From positions 152,623 through 216,622 of the forward strand of contig RAYY01000003.1 in the NCBI GenBank assembly GCA_003611875.1: a stretch of DNA of 64,000 nucleotides. The letters are read 5' to 3'. Position 1 is the stretch's first letter. Each line of letters starts with the position of its first letter. Shown piece after piece: positions 29,691-38,016 of the stretch. Made by a program: the position numbers and the translations under genes. Under the pieces are notes generated by a model, which did no database searches, was not told the DNA's origin, and was given only the letters and a program-made list of their open reading frames with translations. This DNA is from a bacterium D16-56. GTDB taxonomy: Bacteria > Bacillota > Clostridia > Lachnospirales > Lachnospiraceae.

Positions 29691-29706
29691 GGAATTTCTA
29701 TGCTTA

Positions 29707-30993
29707 TCAGCGAATCACCTGGTCTCCGTCCTTTGTGCAATAATGCCTCTGAACATTCAGACGAGAGATCCACCCCTTTGTCTCCGCTGTACGGTATTTG
29801 CTGCCTACATTGTCCCACAGCCAGCCTGGCGTAGGCCATAAGCAAATCTCCGGATTGATCGCCCTATAGACATCTTCCCCCACACCGTTCTGCCCGTGAT
29901 GGGCCATCTGGACAATATCAGACTTTAAGCCGTCCGAACCATTCTCTGCCAGCAGACGCTGTCCGCCCTCCTCTGCCATATCGCCAAGAAACAGAATGGA
30001 TTTGCCGTTCACCCACAGCTTATACACGATCCCGGCATTGTTTCCCTTATCCGATCCCGTCTCATACCGGTCATTCATTACCTGAATGGTTACATCATCC
30101 ACCTGAATGGTCTGGCCTCTGGTTACAGTATTCAGCATGGCTTCCGGCAGTCCGGAAAAGCTTCCTATGATTGCATGAGCCATAGTCTGTTCGGAAGAGT
30201 CATTGTTTGTATACCATTCCGGATCCGCAAAAGAATAATAAATACCGTCAATCTGGATTCCTGACCGGATTCCTGCCGCTTCATCCTGCAGAATCTTGTA
30301 TAAAGCTCCTACATGATCACCGTGAGGGTGGGTAATCAGCCACGCCGCCACATGGGAACCTCTGGCCTGAATCTGACTGCGCAGAAAGTCTCCATCCTCT
30401 CCCAGTCCTCCGTCTATTACGATCAGGCTGCCCTGACTTGTCTGCAGAATGGCTGACAAAATCTGACTATCACCCCGGGAATTAAAAAGTGTCAGCGAAG
30501 CGCCTCCTAAAATAACATCTTGAGGTAATACCTGCTTTTCTCCCTCTGTTATAATATTTCCATATATGGACGGTCCCACACTCCCCGTACCGTCCTGTCC
30601 TGCCGTGATAACCCTGCTGCCTCCTGTATTTGTTCCTGGATCCGGAGCAGCAGTTTGCTGTGTCCCGGAAGGCATCTGTCCCGTCCCTTGGCTTGTCTGT
30701 GTGGATACCGGGCTCATCTGGTTCGGATTTTCCGTACTTTCTGCCTGGCCCGGCGACCGAAGCTGTGTCACCTCTGACGCAATATACTCGGTCAGGAAAA
30801 AGCTGCTTTTTTTAACAGGAAGATAAGCTGCATACATACCAGCATCTTCTGCCGCCTCCAAACCATTGTCTGACAAGAATGATCTGTCTCTTACCATATT
30901 GGAATCCGTCCCTGGCACACTCATGATGGATGCTGCAAAAAGCCCTGTTACCAGCATACCGCCAAGCCAATTTCTCTGTCCTCTCTGTCTCAT
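29707..30993 (-). CDS. Exported metallo-beta-lactamase-fold hydrolase (ComEC-C-terminal-like)
   Basis: 428-residue protein with an N-terminal hydrophobic segment (NWLGGMLVTGLFAASIMSV) that acts as a signal or anchor. A Ser/Thr/Gln/Pro-rich spacer (about 80-130) precedes an MBL domain with LIVIDGG, the zinc motif THPHGDHVG, LFLGDM and MAHHGQNG. This arrangement resembles the stand-alone relatives of the ComEC nuclease-like domain. It is likely an extracellular hydrolase; substrate unknown (nucleic acid is one guess). It stands alone with its own terminator, divergent from a BCCT transporter. Confidence 0.86.
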   Translation of the reverse strand: MRQRGQRNWLGGMLVTGLFAASIMSVPGTDSNMVRDRSFLSDNGLEAAEDAGMYAAYLPVKKSSFFLTEYIASEVTQLRSPGQAESTENPNQMSPVSTQTSQGTGQMPSGTQQTAAPDPGTNTGGSRVITAGQDGTGSVGPSIYGNIITEGEKQVLPQDVILGGASLTLFNSRGDSQILSAILQTSQGSLIVIDGGLGEDGDFLRSQIQARGSHVAAWLITHPHGDHVGALYKILQDEAAGIRSGIQIDGIYYSFADPEWYTNNDSSEQTMAHAIIGSFSGLPEAMLNTVTRGQTIQVDDVTIQVMNDRYETGSDKGNNAGIVYKLWVNGKSILFLGDMAEEGGQRLLAENGSDGLKSDIVQMAHHGQNGVGEDVYRAINPEICLWPTPGWLWDNVGSKYRTAETKGWISRLNVQRHYCTKDGDQVIR

Positions 30994-31192
30994 AAAAACA
31001 TGCCTCTCTCTCGTGATTCGTTCCTATTGTGCTCATAACCGCTCAGTCAGCTAAACTGAATCGCTATGGTTTATTCTACCAGAGACCGCAGCCTTTGGGT
31101 AGCACTTTTATAGAATCGTCAGAAAATCTTTATATTTCCGTCCCGCATTTTTTTCATTTTCCGCTTGCTTTTTTTTCCCAGCCATGCTATCA

Positions 31193-31232
31193 TTTGTTCA
31201 AAAGTTTTTTATTTTATATATTTTTGAACAAA
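31193..31232 (+). promoter_or_regulatory. Long perfect dyad upstream of the BCCT gene
   Basis: Perfect 11-base arms TTTGTTCAAAA (31193-31203) and TTTTGAACAAA (31222-31232), 18 bases apart, enclosing the AT-rich TATATA stretch. It ends about 20 bases before the GTG start. It could be an operator over the promoter or a 5' hairpin in the mRNA. Confidence 0.5.
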
Positions 31233-31251
31233 TCTTTGGAGGAAAACCACC

Positions 31252-32811
31252 GTGAAAAAACTTTCGCCGTCTACCCCGCTGTTACAACAATTAGACCTGT
31301 TTACAACCCTGATTCCTTTTATCTGTATCGCCTCCTTATGTATTCTGTTCGTATTATTTCCGGACGGTTCCTCCCTTATTCTGGATCGGATCCGTTTCTT
31401 TCTGGGAGATCAAATGGGAAGCTACTATCTTTTGATCGGATTGGGAGTATTTATCTGTTCTCTCTATTTGGCTTTTTCCCGGTATGGTTCTATTCGCCTG
31501 GGCAATACAGACAGACCAGAATACTCCCCCTTCCGCTGGGGCTCCATGATGTTCACAGCCGGTCTTGCAGCCGATATCCTGTTTTACTCCTGCTGTGAAT
31601 GGCTCATCTATGCCGCAGACCCCCATGTGGCAGAAATGGGTCCCGTAGAAGACTGGGCAGCCGCCTATCCGTTATTCCACTGGGGGCCAATCCCCTGGGG
31701 CTTTTATCTGGTGCTTGCCGTGGCCTTTGGATTTATGCTTCATGTGCGAAAACGTCATAAGCAAAAATATTCTGAATCCTGCCGGGCCCTGTTAGGAGAC
31801 CGGGTAGACGGCTGGGCAGGCCGGCTCATTGACCTGACTGCTGTCTTTGCACTTCTGGCAGGCACAGCCACCACATTTTCCCTGGCCACCCCCCTTTTAG
31901 CTATGGCGATCAGCCGAGTGACCGGGATTGCAGCCACCACCACCTTAACCATTGTGATTCTGGCGGTCGTGTGCTGTATCTATACCTGTTCGGTCTATTT
32001 TGGCATGAAAGGAATCCAGCGATCCGCCGCCTGCTGCAGCTATTTATTCTTTTTACTGCTGGCCTATGTATTTTTCTTTGGCGGGGAAAGCCGATTTATT
32101 GTGGAAACCGGGATCACCTCCCTTGGTCTTCTTGCCCAGAACTTTATTGGCCTGTCAACCTGGACAGACTCTCTGAGGACCACCTCATTTCCTCAGGCCA
32201 TGACGATCTTCTACTGGGCCTACTGGATGGTTTGGTGTGTAGCAGCGCCCTTTTTCATCGGCGCTATCAGCAAAGGCCGGACGATACGCCAGACGATTCT
32301 GGGAGGATATTTCTGGGGGCTTTCCGGCACCTTTACTTCCTTTATTATTTTAGGAAACTATGGACTGGGACTGCAGATGCATGGGCGTCTGGATTCCCTA
32401 TCAGGCTACCTGGCTTCCGGAGGCTCCAACACATCCCTTTACACTGCCATCATTACCCTTTTAGAGCAGCTTCCCCTGTCTGGTTTTGTGATTCTCCTGC
32501 TGGTAGTGTGTATGATTACTTTTTACTCCACCTCCTTTGACTCTATTACCCTGGTAGCTGCCTCCTATTCCTACCGGGAACTAAAGCACGGACAGGATCC
32601 GGACCGGCGTGTCAAGCTTTTTTGGGCAATCTTTCTGATTCTCCTTCCCATTGCCTTGATTTTCTCTGAAAAATCCATGGCAAACCTGCAGTCTGTATCC
32701 ATTATTGCAGCCTTTCCGGTTGGAATAATTATGATCTTAATCATCGCAAGCTTCTTTAAGGATGCCAGCACATATCTAAAGGAAGCATATAACCGTTCAG
32801 ATGCCCTCTGA
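31252..32811 (+). CDS. BCCT-family transporter (betaine/carnitine/choline type)
   Basis: Polytopic secondary transporter for quaternary-ammonium compounds, 519 residues with about twelve membrane segments. The tryptophan-rich family signature FYWAYWMVWCVAAPFFIG followed by AISKGRTIRQ is clear; MFTAGLAADILFY and WGPIPWGFY are also typical. Start is GTG at 31252, with GGAGG nine bases upstream. Whether it exchanges carnitine/butyrobetaine or imports betaine cannot be told. There is no choline or carnitine utilisation gene beside it. Confidence 0.92.
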   Translation: MKKLSPSTPLLQQLDLFTTLIPFICIASLCILFVLFPDGSSLILDRIRFFLGDQMGSYYLLIGLGVFICSLYLAFSRYGSIRLGNTDRPEYSPFRWGSMMFTAGLAADILFYSCCEWLIYAADPHVAEMGPVEDWAAAYPLFHWGPIPWGFYLVLAVAFGFMLHVRKRHKQKYSESCRALLGDRVDGWAGRLIDLTAVFALLAGTATTFSLATPLLAMAISRVTGIAATTTLTIVILAVVCCIYTCSVYFGMKGIQRSAACCSYLFFLLLAYVFFFGGESRFIVETGITSLGLLAQNFIGLSTWTDSLRTTSFPQAMTIFYWAYWMVWCVAAPFFIGAISKGRTIRQTILGGYFWGLSGTFTSFIILGNYGLGLQMHGRLDSLSGYLASGGSNTSLYTAIITLLEQLPLSGFVILLLVVCMITFYSTSFDSITLVAASYSYRELKHGQDPDRRVKLFWAIFLILLPIALIFSEKSMANLQSVSIIAAFPVGIIMILIIASFFKDASTYLKEAYNRSDAL

Positions 32812-32942
32812 GCTGTTGCAGCATACATCCGTTTAAAACCGCTTCGCGACGGCCGTATGCCCGCAGGCGTTATGTGCTTTCGCACGATCCGGGCAGCGCG
32901 TACACAGACCGCCCTGAACTGTTATGGAAACATCCGGGCAGC

Positions 32943-32970
32943 AAAACAGATAGCGGCTCAGCCGCTATCT
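32943..32970 (-). terminator. Terminator overlapping the ccdA-tlpA stop
   Basis: AGATAGCGGC (32948-32957) and GCCGCTATCT (32961-32970) pair perfectly around a 3-base loop, with GTTTTGC after it on the minus strand. The TAG stop (32965-32967) of the neighbouring gene lies inside the stem. To its left, 32821-32860 holds a weaker GCATAC/GTATGC hairpin after the BCCT gene. Confidence 0.6.
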
Positions 32971-34320
32971 GCGCTTTCCTTCCATGGTCTGACGGATAAT
33001 GCTTTCCATCATATCCATGGTAAGCTGTCCGCTGATATAGCCAAAAACGTTTCCGTCCCGATCAATCATAAATGTTGTGGGAAAAGACTGAATCCCATAA
33101 CTGTAGAACAATTCCCCGGTAGTGTCCATGAGCACCGGATAGGTATAACCATTTTCCTCTAAAAATGCTTTAATCCCTTCCTCATCCTTCTCCTGTCCCA
33201 GCTCAGGCGCCGCTACGCCAAGAACGATCAGCGCTTCCTCTCCTTCCTGACTATAGCTTTCATAAAGCTTCTGAATATCCGGCATTTCAGCCCTGCAGGG
33301 AGGACACCAGGTAGCCCAGAAATTCAGAAATATGGTTTTTCCCTTATAAGCTTCCAGGGTATGCGTATTTCCATATTGATCCTGAAGCTGGAAATCCACT
33401 GCGGGAGGAAGATTTTTGTCTGTATCCTCCCCATTGGTTTCTTCTGTATCTGCCTCCTCCGAATGCTCTGTCTGAGATTCTGTTTCTGCCTTCTCATTTT
33501 CAGACGGTTTTGTTCCATAATCTGAATTTTCGTCGTTTTCGGCCTGCGCCCCTCCATCTTTTGTTTCCTCTGCCGCTGATGGTTCTTGAGAAAACCCGGA
33601 CAGATATCCCGTCACATCGTTCATCTTCCCGGTAAACATCATAAATCCCATCAAAACCAGAAGAAGTCCTCCGATTTTCACTGTATAACGTACCACATTC
33701 CGGTATTTCTTAAAAAGCTCCAGCAGCGAAGCCGTAAAAAACCCCACTGCCAGAAAAGGCAAAACAAAACCCATGGTATACACACCGATCAGAAAAAACC
33801 CGGTTCCTCTGGTGGACGCGGAAGCTGCCATCAAAAGCACCCCGGTAAGAGCCGGCCCTACACAGGGAGTCCAGGCAAAGCTGAAGGTAAATCCCATAAG
33901 CAAAGCAGTAATCGGCGACATGGCCAGCGCATCTGCCCGAAAAGGCAGGCGGTGCTCCTGTTCCAGCACATGAGAAGCTCCAAATACCCCCAGTTGATAA
34001 AGCCCGAACAGCATAACCAGAATCCCTCCGATTCTGGCAAACAGCATCTGGCTGGATTGAAAAAACCTTCCTGCCGCAGACACACCAAACCCCAGCAGAA
34101 AAAAAGTAAAGCTAACACCGGCTACAAAACAGAAGGTGTGGACCGCTACGGTTTTCTGCTGATAATGAATCCTCCCATCCTCCCCCCGCATGCCGGTCCC
34201 TCCAGATAAATATCCCATATAAAGAGGCAAAAGCGGCAGCACACAGGGAGAAAAAAAGCTGAGAAGTCCCTGAAAAAACACCGTCATTGCCGGAACTCCC
34301 ACATTCAGCGAAAATCCCAT
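32965..34320 (-). CDS. CcdA-thioredoxin (TlpA/ResA-like) fusion protein
   Basis: Thiol-disulfide exchange protein that carries reducing power across the membrane. Residues 1 to about 240 are a CcdA/DsbD-type six-helix transporter with the paired cysteines in FFSPCVLPLLPLY and WTPCVGPAL. A strongly acidic Glu/Asp/Ser linker (about 245-300) follows, then an extracellular thioredoxin-like domain with WATWCPPCRAEMPD (Cys339, Cys342) and the cis-proline FPTTF. The fusion puts donor and acceptor in one chain. Likely roles are reduction of exported cysteines or oxidative-stress repair; no cytochrome c genes are nearby. AGGAGGGTGATG precedes the ATG. Confidence 0.9.
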   Translation of the reverse strand: MGFSLNVGVPAMTVFFQGLLSFFSPCVLPLLPLYMGYLSGGTGMRGEDGRIHYQQKTVAVHTFCFVAGVSFTFFLLGFGVSAAGRFFQSSQMLFARIGGILVMLFGLYQLGVFGASHVLEQEHRLPFRADALAMSPITALLMGFTFSFAWTPCVGPALTGVLLMAASASTRGTGFFLIGVYTMGFVLPFLAVGFFTASLLELFKKYRNVVRYTVKIGGLLLVLMGFMMFTGKMNDVTGYLSGFSQEPSAAEETKDGGAQAENDENSDYGTKPSENEKAETESQTEHSEEADTEETNGEDTDKNLPPAVDFQLQDQYGNTHTLEAYKGKTIFLNFWATWCPPCRAEMPDIQKLYESYSQEGEEALIVLGVAAPELGQEKDEEGIKAFLEENGYTYPVLMDTTGELFYSYGIQSFPTTFMIDRDGNVFGYISGQLTMDMMESIIRQTMEGKRR

Positions 34321-34351
34321 TTTGCATCACCCTCCTTGTCTTGTAATAGGA

Positions 34352-35656
34352 TCAGTCTTTTATCCATGCTCTTTTTGCTTCCTCATAGACACTCTGAAAA
34401 TCTATTCCTTTGTCCCTGCAGATTTTCCGAATGCTTTCGTATTCCGGATAACAGAACGCTTTGTTTTTGTAACAGCACACCTTCACATCAACCACTCCAT
34501 ATTTTGTCTCCACCTGCTGGATCTGCCGCTCCAGAACCGTTCTCTCCGCCGGATAACGGCGGATTCCTATGGTGGTAGTATGGACAAATAAAATATCTTC
34601 CAGCCGTTCCCTCACATCTTCTTTACATAGAACAGAAAGCTGATATGCCGGACGGTTTTTCTTCATAAATATAGGGCTGTACCATACATCTGCCGCTCCG
34701 GCTTCCAACAGAGCTTCCATGGCAAAGCCGAGCATTTCTCCGGTACTGTCATCTAAGTTAGCTTCCAAAACCCACATCTGCCTGTTGATATTTACTGCTT
34801 CTTCCAAGGAACCTTTTATGGTTGTTTTTGCTTCGTTTTCTTCTTCCATCTCCTCCAGCAGCATAATGCGCAGCACATTGGCCTGGCGGAATGTTTTGTT
34901 TCCTGCTCCCATACCGATCTTGAGCAGACGACAGCCAGAAGGAAGCCCCTTTTTTGTTCTCAGCGCCGCTGCAATCGCTGCACCGGTAGGAGTCACCATC
35001 TCACCTTCATTATCTGTAAAACGAAGTTCCAGACCATGAGAAGATACAATGTTCGCCGTGGCAGGCACCGGTACAGGAAGGATACCATGCTGGCAGTGGA
35101 CATGTCCATGTCCCTCGCAAAGCGGTGATACTGCCACTTCCTCTATTCCCAGATTATCCACACATACAGCCACACTTACAATGTCAATAATTGAGTCAAT
35201 TGCCCCCACTTCATGAAAATGTACCTGGTCTATGGGAAGTCCGTGAGCTTTGGCCTCTGCCTCTGCTACAATAGAAAACATCCTTTTGGCCAGATCCTTA
35301 ACATGATCGTTGGAATCCAAGCGGTCAATGATCTCATACACATCATAAAGATTTCTGTGGATGTGGGAATGGATGTGATGGTGAGCGTCTGTATGACCGT
35401 GATCATGAACCTCCCCGTGACTGTGAACATGATTTTCCCCATGCTTATCCTTATGTTCTTCCAGATGCACATCAAAATCAAACGCATCCAATCCGCAGAT
35501 TTCCTTTCTCCCAAAATGGAGATGATATCCTTCAAGTCCCATACTGTCCAGCGCCCTTTTCAGCGTCTCCTGGTCAGCTCCCAAATCCAGCAGCGCCCCT
35601 ACTGTCATATCCCCGCTGATTCCTGAATTACATTCCAAATAAAGTATTTTTCCCAT
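34352..35656 (-). CDS. larC: Nickel-pincer cofactor synthesis protein LarC (nickel chelatase)
   Basis: CTP-dependent enzyme inserting nickel into the pincer nucleotide cofactor used by lactate racemase LarA and relatives. 434 residues in one frame (some species split larC and rejoin it by frameshifting). Seen: CNSGISGDMTVGALLDLGA start, a His-rich stretch of about 70-100 that may bind nickel, QVHFHEVGAIDSIIDIV and TPTGAAI. Its ATG is one base after the larB stop, so the two are coupled. larE and larA are not in the window; the cofactor's user in this organism is unknown. Confidence 0.94.
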   Translation of the reverse strand: MGKILYLECNSGISGDMTVGALLDLGADQETLKRALDSMGLEGYHLHFGRKEICGLDAFDFDVHLEEHKDKHGENHVHSHGEVHDHGHTDAHHHIHSHIHRNLYDVYEIIDRLDSNDHVKDLAKRMFSIVAEAEAKAHGLPIDQVHFHEVGAIDSIIDIVSVAVCVDNLGIEEVAVSPLCEGHGHVHCQHGILPVPVPATANIVSSHGLELRFTDNEGEMVTPTGAAIAAALRTKKGLPSGCRLLKIGMGAGNKTFRQANVLRIMLLEEMEEENEAKTTIKGSLEEAVNINRQMWVLEANLDDSTGEMLGFAMEALLEAGAADVWYSPIFMKKNRPAYQLSVLCKEDVRERLEDILFVHTTTIGIRRYPAERTVLERQIQQVETKYGVVDVKVCCYKNKAFCYPEYESIRKICRDKGIDFQSVYEEAKRAWIKD

Positions 35657-35657
35657 T

Positions 35658-36401
35658 TCACCTTACCGCCAGTCTGTTTATTTGCGTCGCCACATATCCG
35701 GCGCCGTATCCATTGTCAATATTTACAACCGAAATCCCATTTGCACAGGAATTAATCATGGTGAGGAGCGCCGAAAGTCCATGAAAGGACGCCCCGTAGC
35801 CCACCGATGTAGGCACTGCGATCACGGGACACTCCACTAGCCCTGCCACCACAGTGCCAAGGGCTCCCTCCATACCGGCAGCCGCTACAATACAGTTGGC
35901 TCCTGACAACCGCTCCCGTTTCGAAAGCAGCCGATGGATCCCCGCTACCCCTACATCATAGATTCGGTCAACCACACATCCAAAATATTCTGCCGTCTGC
36001 GCTGCTTCCTCTGCCACCGGAATATCCGCCGTGCCTCCGGTACAGACGACCACATTGCCCTTCCTTTCCTTCCCCTCCCTCTCAATCTTTAAAATTCGGG
36101 AAACCGGGTCATAGACCACCTGAGAAAGTCTTTCTCTCACCAGCTCATATTGCTCTTTTGTAGCCCTTGTTCCCAGTACCTCCCCGTCCCTCTCATAAAT
36201 TCTCTGGTAGATCTCCACCAAATACTCGTCCGGCTTTCCCTGACAGAACACCGTCTCTCCAAAACCGGTCCGCAGCTTCCGATGAAAATCCAGTTTAGCA
36301 TACCCCATCTCCTCATAGGGAAGATTCTTTAACAATTCCTCTGCTTCAGAGATTTCTACCCTTCCTTCCTTTACCTGCCTGAGTAATTCTCCTACATCCA
36401 T
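35658..36401 (-). CDS. larB: Nickel-pincer cofactor synthesis protein LarB
   Basis: PurE-like enzyme that carboxylates nicotinic acid adenine dinucleotide and cleaves the phosphoanhydride, the first step of pincer-cofactor synthesis. 247 residues, with the C-terminal CTGGTADIPVAEEAA, EGALGTVVAGL and PTSVGYGASF segments that define the PurE/LarB fold. AGGAGGATACGGT precedes the ATG. A 47-62-codon frame ends across the larB start (10-base overlap), so translation may be coupled to a leader ORF. Promoter at 36757-36785. Confidence 0.94.
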   Translation of the reverse strand: MDVGELLRQVKEGRVEISEAEELLKNLPYEEMGYAKLDFHRKLRTGFGETVFCQGKPDEYLVEIYQRIYERDGEVLGTRATKEQYELVRERLSQVVYDPVSRILKIEREGKERKGNVVVCTGGTADIPVAEEAAQTAEYFGCVVDRIYDVGVAGIHRLLSKRERLSGANCIVAAAGMEGALGTVVAGLVECPVIAVPTSVGYGASFHGLSALLTMINSCANGISVVNIDNGYGAGYVATQINRLAVR

Positions 36402-36756
36402 ACCGTATCCTCCTGCTCCACCCGATCCTCTGCATCAAGATCCCTCATATCATCCACAAAGGATATGCTTCCTGCCTCCGCATACAAAAATACCAGAAAT
36501 TCAACCGATATTCCAAAGTGTATTGGAAAAATCATTCCTGCCCCGTCTGCACATCCCGCTTTGTGGGAAATATTGCCCAAAGCATTTTCCTAACGCACTC
36601 TAATGAATATCCGCTACCTTCCTGGTATCGCGTTTCTGTACCTTACTTCCGCCCTATTGCTTGCTGTTGCCGCCGTCCAAACAACATCTGCGATTACAAC
36701 CTTTTTCTCATGGATACTTCTGTATCTGTCGGCTGCTTGTACCGCCCAATAAATGT
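36402..36756 (-). other. Long leader of the larBC operon, unexplained
   Basis: About 350 bases lie between the promoter and larB. On the minus strand I see ordered small hairpins: GATAC-AGAA-GTATC (36713-36726), TGTTG/CAACA (36665-36686), then GGTA/TACC (about 36625-36645). A short open frame (TTG at 36580 or ATG near 36533) ends at 36392, across the larB start. It matches no riboswitch class I can recall. It could be a nickel-responsive leader, a small coding gene, or both. Confidence 0.4.
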
Positions 36757-36785
36757 AGTATAAAGAAAAACCCGCTTTCCGTCAA
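36757..36785 (-). promoter_or_regulatory. larBC promoter
   Basis: TTGACG (36780-36785), 17-base spacer, TATACT (36757-36762), minus strand; directly downstream of the DUF1292 gene. Confidence 0.68.
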
Positions 36786-36797
36786 GCCGCTTTTTCC

Positions 36798-37124
36798 TCA
36801 AAGCTCATCTTCTCCTACCAGCTCGTCATACTCCTGTTCATCCAGCAGCTCATCAAAAGCATCCGCCACCATATCATATTCCTCGTCATCCTCAATATTC
36901 TCCAAATTCGGGTTGCCATCTGCATCCTCTGTATAGCGATACAGATAAACCTCGCCCTCCTCTGTCTCTGCGCTCTCCATGGGAAGCAGTGCAATATATT
37001 CCCGCTCACCCGCGTCAAAAATCGTCAGCACAACACACTCCAACTGGCTTCCATCATCCAAAGTCAGGGTAACCGTTACCTCCTCCTGCTCCATGTCCTG
37101 CTCTACAATCGGATTTTCTTCCAT
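36798..37124 (-). CDS. DUF1292 (UPF0473) family protein
   Basis: Small acidic cytoplasmic protein of 108 residues, recognised as DUF1292 by the VTLTLDDGSQLECVVLTIF start, EYIALLP and the VYLYRY strand. The C-terminal third is almost all Asp/Glu with DELLDEQEYDELVG. In other Firmicutes such genes often accompany yrzL/yrrK (ruvX), but here it stands beside lar and cob genes. Function unknown. A good promoter lies 100 bases upstream. Confidence 0.85.
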   Translation of the reverse strand: MEENPIVEQDMEQEEVTVTLTLDDGSQLECVVLTIFDAGEREYIALLPMESAETEEGEVYLYRYTEDADGNPNLENIEDDEEYDMVADAFDELLDEQEYDELVGEDEL

Positions 37125-37221
37125 AAAATGAATCTCTCCTTTGTGTTTTATTTATCACCTCGTCAGGGAAGTATCTCCTTGCAGCAGAGTCCATACTGCT
37201 TAAACTGCTGCACCTGTTTTC

Positions 37222-37250
37222 ATTCTACACCTAATCAGCCAATTAAGCAA
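37222..37250 (-). promoter_or_regulatory. Promoter of the DUF1292 gene
   Basis: TTGCTT (37245-37250), 17-base spacer, TAGAAT (37222-37227), minus strand. Confidence 0.5.
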
Positions 37251-37285
37251 ACTATATTTTCCAAAAATTAGATACTCACACTTTC

Positions 37286-37807
37286 TTAATACTCAATGCC
37301 TTCCCGTGCTGCAATTCCTTTTTCAAACGGATGTTTCTTCATACAAATCTCCGAAATATAGTCTGCCAGCACCAACAATCGATCCGATGGCTTTCTTCCG
37401 GTCAAAACCACCTCAAGCTTACCTGGCCTGTTCTTTAAAAATTCTGCTACATCGCCCTCTCTCACCATCCCGTAATTGCATGCTGCCATGATCTCATCTA
37501 AAATCAGCACGTCATATTCTTCCTCTGCTGCCATCTGACACGCCTGTTCAAACCTGTGCTGAAAATATTTTGCTGCCTCTGCTTTTTCCTCCTCATCCAT
37601 CCGAAACACAAAACCAAATTCCCGGTCACAGGGTGTCACTGTAATCCCTGGAACCTGCCGCAGCACAGGCACCTCACCGGAATCCTCATTTTTGAGGAAA
37701 CGTACCAGCAATATCCGCTGTCCCCGCCCTGCTGCCCGTACAGCCAAGCCCAGTGCCGCCGAGGTCTTTCCTTTTCCATCCCCACAGTAAATATGAACAA
37801 AGCCCAT
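37286..37807 (-). CDS. cobO: Cob(I)yrinic acid a,c-diamide adenosyltransferase
   Basis: CobA/CobO/BtuR-type ATP:corrinoid adenosyltransferase that attaches the 5'-deoxyadenosyl ligand to cobalt. 173 residues with the P-loop GDGKGKTSAALG near the N-terminus, LLVRFLKN, and ILDEIMAACNYGM, the family's Walker-B-like motif; TGRKPSDRL follows. GGAGGTGATTTAG precedes the ATG. It is alone here: no corrin-ring genes surround it, suggesting corrinoid salvage or genes elsewhere. Confidence 0.92.
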   Translation of the reverse strand: MGFVHIYCGDGKGKTSAALGLAVRAAGRGQRILLVRFLKNEDSGEVPVLRQVPGITVTPCDREFGFVFRMDEEEKAEAAKYFQHRFEQACQMAAEEEYDVLILDEIMAACNYGMVREGDVAEFLKNRPGKLEVVLTGRKPSDRLLVLADYISEICMKKHPFEKGIAAREGIEY

Positions 37808-37908
37808 CTAAATCACCTCCGGCTCCAAATTCAGATTTTTCCTTATTACCATTCAATATAACCTGCCAACTCCGGATATGCTCCTTTATTATCTATAATT
37901 GTCCATCT

Positions 37909-37937
37909 TTTATAACAATATTGGATAAATGTCTCAA
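37909..37937 (-). promoter_or_regulatory. cobO promoter
   Basis: TTGAGA (37932-37937), 17-base spacer, TG-T-TATAAA with the hexamer at 37909-37914, minus strand. The leader of about 95 bases is too short for a cobalamin riboswitch. Confidence 0.6.
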
Positions 37938-38016
37938 TTGCTCAATCCGGATCTCTGCAATAAAATGTTCCATTCCCTTTATTACCCCCCTTTCTAAAAA
38001 ATTTATAAAGACCAAA

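Larger units (their letters stand above)
29356..29706. other. Intergenic region with stacked inverted repeats
   Basis: No gene seen. From left to right: the XRE promoter region; a long hairpin with outer arms CCTGATTTT/AAAATCAGG (29520-29528, 29561-29569) and an inner ATCGCC-GGA-GGCGAT (29544-29558); repeat-family A copy 2 (29580-29639); and the terminator of the MBL gene (29671-29690). The density of hairpins suggests a repeat-element insertion site. Confidence 0.5.

Noticed and set aside
35380..35470. Low-complexity repeat in larC
   Set aside because: It is the His/Asp-rich metal-binding-like stretch within the protein, common in LarC, not a DNA repeat element.
37808..37937. Cobalamin riboswitch before cobO
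   Set aside because: The leader is under 100 bases and lacks the B12-box sequence.
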